Assembly (NCBI GenBank): GCA_013397435.1
Contig: VZRG01000533.1
Span: forward strand, 124,001-188,000
DNA length: 64,000 bases
DNA from: Erythrocercus mccallii
Lineage: Eukaryota; Chordata; Aves; Passeriformes; Dicruridae
Direction of reading: 5' to 3'
Every line of letters begins with the position of its first letter. Positions within the stretch are counted from its first letter, which is position 1. Made by a program: the position numbers and the translations under genes. The notes under the pieces are model-generated. The model saw only the letters and a program-made list of their open reading frames with translations, ran no database searches and was not told where the DNA came from. Positions 49,913 to 63,460 of the stretch are shown piece by piece.

Positions 49913-52900
49913 CTTAATGTGAAGAATAGTATTTATGTTGGACATGGTCCTCATGCAAAGGAATGAACCTCTTGTTCTACAATGCCATTTAAAATGAATC
50001 TTTTATAATTAGATTTAAATTTAGGCAATGAATACAGACAGAGAGTTAAGCTTGGTGCACTCAAACAAAAGCCAGGAAGGGCATATTATTTGGGATTTAT
50101 ATCAGGGTCCATCTATAACAGTCAGGATGCCTGGGCTCCTACCCTGCTTACCACAAGTTGCTGGCTCTGAACATATAATTATTTTAAACAGCAGAAATCT
50201 TTATTACTGGGGCAAATCCATCCTTTGTCTCTGTGGGTGGAAATTCCCATGATTTCAGAGTGACTGCCCATTCCCTACAAGTGGATGTATTTACTCCATG
50301 GCAATGGAGTTCTGGCCCAGAGTTTCAAAAGTGGGTGTTTAACAGAGCCTTGTGTAACATTTTTACACTTATTCTCAAACATAAAAGATGATACCAGGCA
50401 GTGGTACTGGCAGGACTTGCTCACACAGATGTTATTGGTAGTTTAGATAAACAGTAACACCTAGGATGCCAGATGTTGTGATTCATCCCTGGTGCTTGCC
50501 AAACTGTAATTCATATTCCATTAGGGGCTACTGGTTATTTATTTTTCAGCCCACTAGAAGTTTAATTGACTATTTCTCCACCTATTTTACTTTTCCCCTC
50601 TGCTCTTTCTCCCTTGCATTTGCTTTTCTTCTACCTACATTAATATTCATTTTGGCCTGAAGCATGGAGAAATCCCATCAGTCACCCAGGGACCAAGTAC
50701 CCTAGACCAGAGAATCCTATTTTTATTTAAGACTTAGTGATAGTATCCAAATAACTTCCCATTTTGCAGTTGAGAGGTGGGTGAGGGGAGCAGATGAAAA
50801 CCTTTGCCAAGAAGCTCTCTGTGGTGGATGCTAAGATAAGTCAGGTAGCAGATGTCCAGCCCAAACTTCGGTGTGTAATTAGCTGGTTCAATATCCAAAA
50901 GAAGCAGGTAACTGTTGTGATTTGTGAATCTTCTGCCAGGGCAGATAGTTTACAGCTTGCAGATATTTCTCTAATGAGGGAGGATACTGTGAGCTCTGAG
51001 CAGTAAAACACTGTTTTCTTAATATTCAAAAAGAATGGCTGTTTTTTTTTTTCTTTAGGGATGTTCTTGGCATAGACAGAACATAGTTCCTGTTCTTTTC
51101 TTTGTTATTTCTTGGAAGTGTTCTGAAAACTACTGATACAGTATGCAAATTCAATGCAGGAAATGTTATATAAGTGTAATTATCCCTTTATTCAAATATG
51201 TTGTTGTTTGTCCCTGCATATTTTAGTCCTTTAAAAAAAGAGAAATACAGTTGTATACATTGTCAAAAAGAAAAAGTCAGAGCAAGATGGTATAAAGATT
51301 ACACCATAAAAAGAAATTGAGGAATTAGAGAAACACTAATAAAAGAAAAAATATGGATGTCACTGGAAAGGCCCAGAAAGGAACCATTTCAGGAAGAAAA
51401 AAAGTCTGCCTAGCTGTTGCCATTCTAGGAGAACTAGACATGGAAAGAAGAGAATGGAAAATAAGATCAAAGCTGTAAAGCCATTCCTCCTCCCTTCTCT
51501 TCAGTGTCATTTCATAAGGAGTACAGGGAGAGGAGGAGGTGAGGGGAAGGGGGCCAGGAATCCTAGCAACCAAAATACTATGGATGCAAACACCTTTAAA
51601 ATGTGCAACTGCCAGCAAAAGTTCTCAGAGGGTCAGCTCACTCCTTCTGTTCCTGGGCAGAGCAGGATGTGCTCACAACAGCACTGTGACTTTGTTTTCC
51701 TCTCTTCCTAAGGTGGAAAGTTATTGTTTTTATGTCTGCAATATTTTGATGTACAAATATGCCTATAGAATGTTGGAGAATTAAAAAAAAAAGCTTGGAT
51801 GTAGTTAGTTTGAAGAAACAGCTGGAGAAGTGCAGGAGAAAGGGAAACAGTGTTTTGTACAAGTCATTAGGATTCTTTTTTTATACTTTATCAGGATTTT
51901 CCTTTCTTTTCTAAAATCTGTGTATTTTCTTCCATTTACCTTTTATTTTTTTCCTCCTAAGAATCTCTCCTTATTGTTTTCTTTCAAAACAGAAACCTGG
52001 ACAAAAGTCACAGTAACTCCACTGAAGTCAGTGGACTTTCTCTGGTGTAAGAGATGAAATATCCTTTATTGTCTTTGTTCAATTTGCCCCATTTTTCTTC
52101 TGTCTCTCCCACACGACATTCCCTATTGAAAAACTTCATCCTTGTCTTTATTTTTTTGCTTCATCCTTTTTCCTTTTTTTTTTCCTGTCCAACACTTTCC
52201 AGTAAATATCTTTGTTCTTCACTGCCAGTACAACTGGCAGGCAGGTGTTGGTTCCTTCCATTCACTGACAGGAGGAATATTTTACTGCAGAACCCAAAAC
52301 TTGGCCAAACAACAAGCCCACAAATGAAATCATCACCATCACAAGCACCGGTGACAGTGAAGGTGCCAGTTATCTCAGGTCCTGGACTTGGAAGGAAAAG
52401 ACTGAGCCATAACTCACCACTTCATTGCAACTTTTGGCCCCTACAATTCCTTTACCAGGGTCAGTATTTTAGGACTGGAACAGGAACATTGCTGTCTGTA
52501 GCTGTCCAGAGGAAGCTGACAATGGAAATGGACAATGTAATTGTTGCTTACCTTGAACGGGGCTCCAACTGTACTCACAAAAATGAAGCAATGGTAGAAG
52601 ATGTACGTGCAAATGATTCCAGTTGAGTGTGGATGTTGATTCACTAGGGCTAATAACAGTTCATCAGATTGTAACAAAGAGTAATGGAAGAAATTCTTAC
52701 TGGAATGACACCACTGAAATTTGCTCTAAGTCTTTTAAGGTCATGTAAACAGTGTTTTTCATACTGTTAAACCTCTCACATAATATTTCGATCTGAATCC
52801 TTAAATTTCTTCTAGAATCCAATCCCTATTTCACCCATAACAATGCTTATATATTTTCTAATTGCATAAAACTATTTCAGGCATTACACAAACCAATCCA

Positions 52901-53433
52901 CTCACTTAACATGTATTTTTAACTGTCATAAGTAAGTTATTAAGAGTATGGTGCAGTAGTGTTCGATTATCTTTGAAAGGATGAAAGCTCCAATGAAAAG
53001 GAGTAGTCTTTGTCTGGAGGGCAGTAGACCATTTCAGCTTTCACAAACAAAAATGTATCAAAAGCTAAATCTAAGAAAGCTGTATTCTAGAACAAAGTGA
53101 TGATATGATTAGAACCTGTCTGTTCTCCTTGTGTTCTTGCTCCCACTGGGGAAAGGTCTTCTATAGATCACTCAGAAAAGGTTAAAATATTTGCTGCCTT
53201 TTTCCTAAACCAAATAAGGTGATAATATTATCAAAAAGAAAAAAGAAACATTGTAGACCACATCAAAGTCCAACAAGTCCAAGGAGACAGACTGAAAACA
53301 GAGGAAACGCAGGTGTGGGTTTAGACTCAGCCATAGTTTTTTCTGGTAACATGCTCATTGATAAAAGTCTATGCTTTTCACTCACTTCTATTCTGGATGC
53401 CTGGGAAGGAGATGTTGTAAATTAACTTCAGGA

Positions 53434-53480
53434 CAATGAATATCTTGAAGGGGCAATGGATATCTTGAAGGCACAATGCC
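53434..53480. repeat. Tandem duplication of a 20-bp unit
   Basis: The unit CAATGAATATCTTGAAGGGG (53434-53453) is followed directly by CAATGGATATCTTGAAGGCA (53454-53473), with a third start CAATGCC. It is a young-looking local duplication with three differences between units. Confidence 0.85.
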
Positions 53481-54496
53481 TCCCAAATTGGTCTGGTTGC
53501 TGGCAACTGTGAAATACTTGTAGCTTTGAATTCAGTCCTGGATTCCGCAGAACCATTTTGAGAAAACAAATGTAAAATTTTGGGTTCCTTTTTGATTTTC
53601 AGGATGCAGAAACGAAGATGATCTGGGTAACTTCAGGGTATGCAGAATAAGGTGTTTAAACAGAAAGAGAGAAAAATAATTATTCAGGGGTTTTGTGTTA
53701 TTTTTCCTCAAAAATGAACCTTTGCATCCCTAACTTTCTATGTGGAGAATAGATTTCAAACTCTGATCCACTATGACAAAATAAGGGCAGCAGCAGGACA
53801 TAGCTGCTCAAGAGCAAGCAGTAGAGACCATGCCAGTTTTGTATCTGGGGAAGCTGAGAAGGAAAAGGGGAGTGGGAGTCAATGAACCATCTATTGACAA
53901 ACTTTTCCAGCACAATCCAAATCTGCAGGGGAAAGCTACAGCACCAACACTGGGAAAGAACTCCCTGCTTCTCTGGCTTACCTGTGGAGGGGGAAGGGTA
54001 TTTTCCAAACAGCTTTCTTGGCTCCCTCATCATCACTTGCCTCCAAATATTCATCAAAAAGCAAGGCAAAACTGTTCAAATGTAATTTACTTGGTTACGA
54101 GAATGGATTTTTGTCTGTTAAATTGCTTGTGCATCCATAATCGAGTCTTAGTGTGCTTTTAAAGCAGTGACAATCTTCTTCATGTAGATCAAATCTTCCA
54201 AGCTGTAGTGCAGCTGATAGATATTTCCATGTACACAAGTTGTTATGAGCATGATTAATGCTTGGATACACTGTTTGCATTTTCCAGTGCCATGTGTAGG
54301 ATTTACAAAGCCCAGACTATCTCATGTATAGCCAAAGTCCAAATAAACTTTGGTTTCTCTGTTCCTGAAGAAGAAACTTTGACAATAGAAGAAACAATTG
54401 CTTAGAAACAGTATACACTTTCTAAAAGATGTGCTGGCCTACAAAAGAATATGTTTTAAAAGTTTACACTGTTTTTACAATGCTTTTGGTGTTTTA

Positions 54497-54675
54497 TGCA
54501 AGCTGTCATATAATGGAAATAATGACCTCAGGGACATGTGTTTATCTTGGGTTTAGCCCACTTAAAATACATTTAGCCTTTAGCTCTGCCATAGGCCAAA
54601 ACCACATCAAATGGGCCAAAGATGGAATAAACACACACACTCCTGAGGTCATTATCACTTCATTGTAGTTTTGCA
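54497..54675. repeat. Imperfect palindrome of about 180 bp (MITE-like or hairpin)
   Basis: The core arms are a perfect 14-bp inverted pair: ATAATGACCTCAGG (54519-54532) and CCTGAGGTCATTAT (54642-54655). Pairing continues inwards with TGTGTTTAT against ATAAACACA, and TTTAGCCCA against TGGGCCAAA. Outwards it reaches TGCAA (54497-54501) against TTGCA (54671-54675), with gaps. The centre is a loop of about 50 bp. Such structure suggests a non-autonomous DNA transposon (MITE) or a transcribed hairpin. A target duplication was not evident, and I know no family with these ends. Confidence 0.6.
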
Positions 54676-55604
54676 GAAGAAAGAGAAAACAAATGCTGTC
54701 TCTTTGTGTTGCTTTTGGGACTCAGCATGCCCAAGTGATGGTGTATACACTATTTTATAAATATTTTCTTTTTAAGGATGTGCTTTGCTTTCCTTTTTTT
54801 CTTTTTGCTTCTGCCACTTATTAATTGTAAATTCTTCTCTGCTAATACTTTAATCTTTAGAACATTGAAAAGCTGGAATTGTAGAAATGAGAGCTGGAGT
54901 TGCCAGTGCAGCATTAGTAGCTGGCATTCTCCACACAGAGAGGCACAGATGGAAACATTTTAAGAAGAAGAGTTAGCATGGAGAATGTACTCCTTCTATG
55001 AGCTGAGTCCTGGAATACTGGATGGGGTTTTGTTTGTGAACAAGTAAATGAACTTTGCAATGCTACAAGGCTGTTACTGACCAGTACAATATATACAGAT
55101 CAATGCTTTTCCTACCACGACAAGAAATGTGGCAAACAACTTTGCCATCTTACTCTAGGAAAGGGTTACTTTTTCTGTTGTGCCTATTTTTAACATGAAT
55201 ATCATAGCTCACTCCTGTCATATTCTGACATAGTCACTGTGGACTACAAGTGATGAAATTTTACTCATCTTTTCAGAAGGTTTAGTTTGCTTCCTAACAT
55301 TTAGTTAGGAAGGGGGAGGAAAGAAGATTTCTCAGAAACATTCAACTTAAAAGCAAAATGCCAAATATTTGTTCTGTTGAAGTCATTAGCAATTTTAAAA
55401 ATGTATTTGATAGGGTGAGGATTTCACTCTACACCCAAATGATACTTGGACTCAATGCTGTAAAAAGAAGCTTGTGGAAAGTTGCAGATTTTGTCTCTGC
55501 AAAGCCACCCAGAACAAGCTGAACTTCGATGGATTTCAATGGAAAAGAATTTCAAAAGTCCCAGGCTTTATACATTTTCAGTAAATTATATGTTTAAGTG
55601 ACTC

Positions 55605-55619
55605 TTTTTTTTTTTTTTT
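55605..55619. repeat. Poly-T tract
   Basis: Fifteen T in a row. It could be a retroposed A-tail seen from the opposite strand, but no retroposon body was recognised beside it. Confidence 0.8.
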
Positions 55620-58600
55620 GTTTAAAGATGGAAACAATATGGTTTGACTTGTGGGTAGATAAAATGACCCTGGCAAATGCACTTCCAAGGGAAAGGAAGC
55701 CTTGTGTGTGTATGTTAAAGGGGGCTGTTGGCACTCGTGGTTAAGGCAAACTGAGGCAATCCAAACTTCTGGAAAGGTCAGTAAGGTGCTGATTCCCATG
55801 CAGGTCTGCCAAAGGCCCAGCAGCTGCAGGGAGGTGGGGAGATCTCTCCAGGAAGAGCCTATGAGCAGCACGGAGCCACTGCAAGGCTGCACCTACTGTA
55901 ATCCCAGGGATTTGGAGCAAACACACACCTTTGTGCCTGTTGGGTTCTCTTACTGGTACCTGGTTAACAAGACGAGGCATTCAGAGGGGCAAGGATTTAC
56001 TATAACAGAGGTGACCCAAACAGCTCCCTCTTCTTGTCCATAAAAACACCTCCTTAAGAGCTAATACCCGCCCCTGGTTACTGGCCCTAATTCCATGTGG
56101 AATCTTCACATTCATCATAGAGATGCTGGCAACATGGGATCTGTGTGCTACAGCCAGCCAAGGCTCTGTGTACTACCGTGCTCCCCTTGGAGGGAAAAGA
56201 CCTCCAAACAGACTTTTCTCTTTCAAAAATCAGGTAACATCTACTTTTGTAGTGCGTTTGTATGGCAAGATTTTGGTTCTGTTGTTAACGCATTATGTTG
56301 GTATCACAATCTTAGGCTTAGAAGAGCTTCAAACCCCCTGTAATATCTGAGAAATTGCACCATTTGAGTTTGAAAAGCATCACAGCTTGGCATATAGCAG
56401 CGCAAACAACATCTAACACCAGGTTCCCACCTGCACCCAGAAGGGCGATGAATGTGGAAAGGGAGGAAACTAGGGTGTCTGTAATTGGAAACAAATGAAA
56501 GTATGTGGTTAGAGCTCCCTTACCCTTTCTTCCCCTAAAAGGCAGAGAACAGTGGGACTGATGGTTTCCCCTGGGCTCCTTCCACTGCGGGCACCCCCTG
56601 CTCCCCAGCTGCACGTCAGAGGTTGCTTTCCAACCCTCTGCTTTCTGCTCCTTGCTTGACCATGGAATTGATCTCCACCTCCTTCCCTCCTTGCCCAGGT
56701 GTGGAAAGGACAAGAGGAGGGCAGGGTCCAGCAGGTCAGGCACGTTCTGCTGGAGGGCAGGAGGAGGGAGGCAGGGAGAGGAACTGGGGACTCAGCCTGC
56801 AGGGCGGATTGGAGCTGTGGGAGGTTTGGAAATGTCTTTACGTGTTGGACTCATTTTCATTTCCAAAATTCAGTGTTTCTGGTGGCACTTATTTTTAGTT
56901 TGAAGCTCTATTTAACAGCTTTAGAGATTGGGCAGTGTAGTAATTTAGCAGCCCTTATGTGAAGGAAAAGGAGGCTGCGGCTTCTGCACCACTTTTAATA
57001 TTTGTTTACCATTTCAATTTTGTAGCACGCCGACATTTAAATGTTCTGTTTGCTGCTATTTTGACACCTTCCCTTTATTTGCGTATTTTTAATCTGTGAA
57101 AACATAAAACTCGGTGCTTGTATTTAGAATGTGGGTATTAGAGGTGACTTTTCTTTGAGAGTGGGCCTGGGTGTACCTCGAACATGGGTGAAAAAACTGG
57201 GCTGGAGGTAACTGGAGAGTGTATTTTCCAGAGAGGTGATCAATCAGTGCTTTCTGGCTTCTAGCTAAAATATGTATCAAGAACTTTTCCTTTACCACTT
57301 TAAATTTCTCTGGTCTGAAAGAGAAAAGAAAGTAAAAACTATTGTTATGCTGTAGTAATTAAAGGTTTTCCAATAACATACATCAGTTGATAAACGGTTT
57401 TGTTCTAAAATAGTCTTGCATTTGAGAACTCATCTGCTTAGTCTCAACTCTGATACATTATCTATACCATGGAATATTTTCACTACAAAACATGGAACTA
57501 TATATCAATGCAGTCATGAATCTCAACCCAAATGGTTAAAAGTCTTTACAAGCTATAGAACTTGGCATGGTTTTGGTTATACAATTCCAAGTGAGACCAG
57601 GTAAACTTCAGAAGTGGAGAATGAGTTTTCATCATGATTTTTTAAAAAACAAAAATTCAAAGAAAAATTCCAAAGTATGAAATTCACTAAAAAAGGTACA
57701 CTGAAGAAAATATTTACAAAGTTACCTGGAATGATCTGAAAGCAGAATTATGCAGAACTGTGTTTGTGAAAACAAAATCACACAGGATCTTAAGAGGCTA
57801 CCAGACATATTCCCCTACAGGTGGTCAAAAACCCAGAAGACCATCTCTTTCATTATTTTTTCTTTTTTTTTTTGCTTTTTTCTTGACATATCTTTCTCTG
57901 TGGAAATCATTACTGTGTTACTGCTCTTCTTTGATTTCTGTGCTTTAGAGCAGCTCACCTCTGGGCCATCCCTGCCTCCTCTCAAAGAGCAAATCTCCAT
58001 AATATTCAAGAATTATTAAAATTGCATCTTCTATAGATGAACAAATGTGTGAGGAAGAACTGTAGCATGGCCTGGCAGGATCGTGGTGCTTCACTGTAGG
58101 CTCAGATAAGTGCACATTAACAGTTTGCATCCAGGATTTAATCACAGCTGCAGCATTATTAGGTACAAAACCTCATTTCAAATCTCGCACCGAACGTTGG
58201 TCAGTGACAAAGTTGTTTCTGGTTTCTGGTCTGTGACCTGGAACTAAAAATACGATTTCCTCTTCTTCCCAGAGGAAACCTCTCCTGGTGCACAGAAAGG
58301 AATGATCCTATCTGAAAGGAAAATGGAAGTTACTTTAACTTTCATGACTTTATGAAAATAAATTTGATTTCTGTTTGGTTTTCCACAAGTCTACATCTTA
58401 ACACCAAAATCTGCTGGCACATTTGATCTTCTCTGGGGATATGTTGTCAAAGATTCACTTGGAATTTAGCTGTGTGGCCAGTGTAGAGTCAATAGGATCT
58501 GCATGGTTCTATCAGTTTGCTGCTTTGAAAATTTACCCTGCTGTATTTTAAAATATGCTGTCTTGTTACACACAAATAGAGAGGATTTTTCTGATACCTT

Positions 58601-60300
58601 ATTGAGATAGCAGATGTGGGGCTTTGTGTGTTTTTGTTTTCACTGCATCTTCTTTTGATTAGCTGCCTATTTCTTGTTAAGAAATGATAGGAAAACATTT
58701 CTTCAGGATTTTTTTCAGCTCTAGTCTTCTCTGTGAAAGTAAAAGAGGGAGAATTTTAAAGATTTGTCCTGTGAAACTGTTATTTCTTTGATTAACATTG
58801 AAAATTCTGATGCTTGTTTTATCAAATGTAACTTTTATCAATGTAACTTTGAAGAAAGGAAAAAGGAAATCCTGTTTTTTCATAATAGATTTTAATTAGG
58901 ATGAGGGTTTGAGTCTCAGAATTCCGTCCCATGCATGATTTCAGATCTCTCTCATTGTCCCAAAATCAGAGCTCTAATTACCACCATTACAGATCAGCTT
59001 GTATTCTGAAGATATCAGAAAATACATAATGAAAGATTCTTCTTTGTAACTGCATCCTTATAACCCCTGCTATATAGTTCCTATTGCCATCAGTGTGCCT
59101 GCACTGCTCTTTCTGTGTTTTTATTTCCTTTGTTATAGGTGAGCCTGTTGGGTTACATTTGGGAGACGATCTGTGCTCAAGCATCTCTGTTCTTCAGCTA
59201 GCAGAATTTATGTGGTGGGACAATTCCTGGCCTGTGTGGGGCTTTAGATAATACAGAAGCAGGGGCTATCCTGGGTCTGGGACTCACTGCAGGTTACCTG
59301 AACTCCTCTCCCACTTCCCATTGCAGCAGGATGGGGGTAGGAAAATAGGAACAGTGATACCCAGTGAGGGAGTCTGGATGAAATCACCATGGACCCAAGT
59401 GGTTCTGCCCCAGGTCATGTGGGTTGAGGTCTGTCAGGAGGGTTTTTTTCCCTCTGTTGTTCAGGCACAGTTTTGGAAGCACAAAATGTGGATCCCAGTT
59501 GAGACATTAGTAGATATTTTGCATCCTGAATAAATGCTCCAGGCAGTAGTGTGCTGGTGTCCCTCCCTCTTCTCCCTCTCCTGCTCAGTGACAGGCCCAG
59601 AGCTATGGTGCACCCTGAGACCTTTCCCCACTGAGAACAGAAATTTACTATTGACAGCTTTTGGTTGAGCTCTGAGTGAAGAAGAGTCTGGATAAACAAG
59701 GACCTGGAATTAAATTAAGTCTTTCACATGCCAGACCAGAAACATTCTGAAAATCCTGATCAACTCTGAATATATGGTATCAGCCCCACTTTGCTGCCTC
59801 AGACTTGCTGTGCCTGTCAGAGTAAGGCTCTCTCTGAGCAGGCAGGGCTGGAGCACACAGCTCTCCACTTCTTGTACGGTGGTGTCTACCCTCAGTCCAT
59901 CCCGTGGGGTGAGTTGGCTTTAGAGGCAGGCAAGCTCTTGAGTAATTTTTAGCTCTGCAAATAGTCTTGGAAAGTCCATTCACTGCCACTACAGTGCCTG
60001 CATTAATTTTGTTACATTCCTCCTGCATCCTGGATCTGCTGATAATGAGGCTCATTAGGTGGAGAGACTTGTTATTTACCAGCCTTCACCTGAGGTCCAG
60101 CAGCAGAGAGAGGGGATGATATCTGGCAGATGTTCACACTGCCAACTGTCTCATTCTGCAGTCAGGGGAGATGAATTCGGATAAAGTTCCATACTTCTCT
60201 TAGCAAGGCTTCCAGCAGGCTCAGAGGGTGAGCCTATGCTAAGCCACGTTTATTTTCAGCAGAACAGGACAGAAAATTAATGATGCCAGATGAACTCTTA

Positions 60301-60313
60301 TTTTTTTTTTTTA
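60301..60313. repeat. Poly-T tract
   Basis: Thirteen T in a row within unique sequence. Confidence 0.8.
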
Positions 60314-63147
60314 AAGGCAAATGAGGATGTCTGAAAGAAGGGATATTATTGGTTTAATGGGATCCCTTCTGGGCTATGATCAGCAAAACACAATGGCAAC
60401 AAGGAGTGCCCTGCTTACACTGCAGTGCAGGATCTTGAGTTCCTAGAGGGCTGTAGATCAGGGCAGTGGCCACTTCACCAACCCCAGTTTGCCAAGGGCT
60501 TAAATGACTATGGATTTGGTATTCCCAAATTTATTGCCTGTTTTGAAGCTCTTAGAATATGGTTAACATCCATTTTGTGGAGGCCTGCTGTCTTTCAGAA
60601 GTTTTAAGTTTGGCCTGATACAGGCTAAAAAATGTTGTTAAGATATTGGCAGCTAGGAAAACTCAAGTGTAGGGGATTTTTAATTGCTTTTGTTTCAACA
60701 GTCACAGAGAGCAAAGAAATTCACACTTAAAAATATCTTGAACCATATTATTGACCTATTCAATAGGGAACAAGAAACAGTGTGTTTAAGACAAATAAAA
60801 CAAGTTTTAAAAAGGTAGAATTTAATGATAAATATTTAGTTATTATATGTATTTATTAATGCATTAAGAAATGCCATTTTAGTGATTCAACTTTCAACAT
60901 GTTTTGTTGTGGTTATATGGCCTTTTAAAATTGATCTTGGTGAAAATAGTCATGCTGTAATTTCAAAATGTAAAAATTTAGAGCCTTATTTAAGGTAGCT
61001 AATGGTCTTCATTTTCTAGCATATATATATTTCCTAACACAAGTTCACAGTTTACAAAACCTCTTAGCAGTCTCTAAAGGTTTTTGACTGAATATAAATT
61101 TCTCAGGTCCAGGGATCTAATGCGCCCTGAAATCAACAGGGCTTTACTAAGCATTTGTCTGACCCAGAGTAAACTCCTTAGAAAAAAATCTTCATCTGTC
61201 TTCCTTCAACATATATTTCACTTTGTTTAGCTATAGCTGCCTCATACACTCAAAGATTCCCCTGGGCTTCACCTGGGAAGTTGCATTTCATTTTTTAGAA
61301 GTCTGGCTCTTAATTACTGCACCATTTACCTGCCATAATAGACCAGCAACCAGAACTGGACCAGTTTTGTTGAAAATCATGTTGAAGGAGATAATTTTTC
61401 TATGTAGAGAAAGCAAACCATTATGGTTTTATTAAATTATTTCTAAAAGTCCATTAAAATTGCTTAAGAAGTTACTTATTACATGTTGAAATATTTCAAA
61501 TCTTCAATTTGCTTTGGTTTCCTGATAATCTACAGTTTCTTTGCCTTTTATGATATCACAGAACTGCCATGATAGTTGGATGCCTTTTGATTCGTGCTGA
61601 AGTTTCCTTTCTGTGTAGATCAATACACTTATTGGAGTATCTTTTTTACTGGGGATTTTCAGATCCAGCATTTTGTGGATTTTTTTCTTTTTTTTTTCCT
61701 GCAGTCCTGGTTACCAGGGCCTCAGGACTGCAGAATTTTGGTGTTCTGGTGATGACAGAGATGCCTGCTGTCCTAGTGAGCCCCTAGCAAGAAAACCACA
61801 TATTAATTTTTTAAATGCTCTGCAACCCTTAAGGGTTCAATATTTCCAGTTCTTTCTGGTAGTCTGCTAAAAAGATAGAGGAGCAGGGAAGGAAATTGTC
61901 CGTACAGGTAAATTAGCAACTGACTCCAACTGAAAGGTCAGAATGAGTCAGGTAAAGTACTGTTTTTCACAGAAAGAAAGAAGGCTTTAAAAACCTTGTT
62001 CTAAGGAAAAAGAATGTAAGGCCAGGAAATGGCACAAGATGTGAATCTTGAGATAAGGTTGTAAGAGGAGATTAAAAAAAAGGATAAATTGTCCCAGGCA
62101 AAGACTAGCAATAAGAGTGTCTAATCCACATTTTGGATTTGGTGTGGTATAATCAATTTTGTATTGGTTGGCAGGAGAAATTCATGTATTACTGTGTTCA
62201 TTTTTTTTCATTTCAACTAAAAAAGAATCAGGAAGTGACCACATAATTTTTCTTTGTAAATATATTTTTCCCCCTCCATATATGCTGAACTGCATTATAG
62301 TAAAAAGATGAAGTTACTTATGTGTGAACTTCTTACCATGTATTCTTATTCTGTAAGATTATTTAGGTATGATCTTCTTACTAGGGGTTCTGTGATAATA
62401 TTCTCCGTGCCTGGACTTTGGCCAGTCTGTGGAATTACAATTCTTATGGCACTCTCATTCAGATTTCCACATTTTGTTTGCAAGTGGATACATTTCAAGA
62501 GTATGGAACAATTCCATATTATACCAGCTTATCTGAAGTCTGCATTTGGCACATTATTATTATTCCATAGACTTCAGTGGACTTCCCATAATTTTTGGGC
62601 TGCTCATGAGAACCACGGATATATATAAAAATAGATAAACACAAAAATGTACATATATACTTTTTTATACGACTTTCGCATGTAAATTTTTACCTGAAGA
62701 TGTTGTACAGATTCCCTTATTTGGCTTCCCCAAGGAAGCAGTTTTTTATAAGTAGGATCATCTAAGTCACTTACTGAACTGAAAATGCAGAATTGCTCAA
62801 TATAAATCAAAAAATTGGCATCTCAGTGATCTATGTTCACTTTCAGCCAGTGTGGAAGAAATGCACTTCAAATTGGTTTTTTTAGAGGAAGTCAAAGGCT
62901 CTAGCTAGCAGAGAAATTTGCTTTCAGGAAAAGTTAATTGAAAGTCTCTAGATGAAAATTTCAACATGGACACTGAAAGTATTGATGGCACCTTGTTGCC
63001 CAAGCCAAAATTCATTCAATTGTCTAGGTTTTCAAGGGAAATTACTTCACAATAGATTTGACTAGAGATCCACTAATGTGAACTACTCAAATTTCACATT
63101 CTGAGCTGCTGTGCCAATATCATCTTGTAAACACCAGTGAAGAAATA

Positions 63148-63460
63148 CGGGTTGGAGCACCTCTCCTATGAGGAAAGGCTGAGAGAATTGGGATTGTTCA
63201 ACATGGAGAAGAGAAGACTTCAGGGTGACTTAATTGTCCCTTTCAGTACCTGAAGGAAGACCACAAGAAAGATGAAGAGGGACTATTTACAAGGGCCTGG
63301 AGTGACAGCACAAGGGGGGGTTGGCTTCAAACTGACAGAGTGTAGCTTTAGATTACATATTAGGAAGAAATTCTTCCCAATAAAGGTGGTGAGACACTGG
63401 CACAGGTTGCCTTGGAAGGTATCCCTGTGGGTATCCCTGGAAGTGTTCAAGACTAGGCTG
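63148..63460 (+). mobile_element. CR1 LINE, left part, split by an LTR insertion
   Basis: Sense CR1 with GGGTTGGAGCACCTCTCCTA, GAGGAAAGGCTGAGAGAATT, GGGATTGTTCAACATGGAG, GGCCTGGAGTGACAGCACAA, TATTAGGAAGAAATTCTTCC and TCCCTGGAAGTGTTCAAGAC. It breaks off at AGGCTG (63460) where an LTR sits, and resumes at 63962. The open frame at 63272-63463 is a CR1 remnant that runs into the insertion. Confidence 0.93.

Larger units (their letters stand above)
49084..54496. other. Unique sequence, no gene recognised
   Basis: No gene recognised. Small items: a possible remnant of an old CR1 tail at 49861-49912 (ATCATAGAAAGGTAGAG), a T-rich tract at about 52140-52190, a short palindromic phrase CCACTGAAGTCAGTGG near 52019-52034, and a tandem 20-bp duplication at 53434-53473. 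The 190-codon frame at 52054-52626 begins in pyrimidine-rich sequence and is not credible as a gene. Confidence 0.5.
54676..63147. other. Unique sequence, no gene recognised
   Basis: No gene recognised. It contains a T run of 15 (55605-55619), a GC-richer unclassified stretch at about 55690-56060, a purine-rich stretch near 56700-56800, a T run (60301-60313) and the phrase ACTTCAGTGGACTTCC near 62570 related to the ancient repeat at 25137. Open frames here are short and unremarkable. Confidence 0.5.

Noticed and set aside
52054..52626. Plus-strand 190-codon frame
   Set aside because: The first third is Phe/Leu/Ser-rich from pyrimidine runs and the rest has no domain. The frame overlaps an ancient-repeat-like phrase at its start, so it is not a gene.
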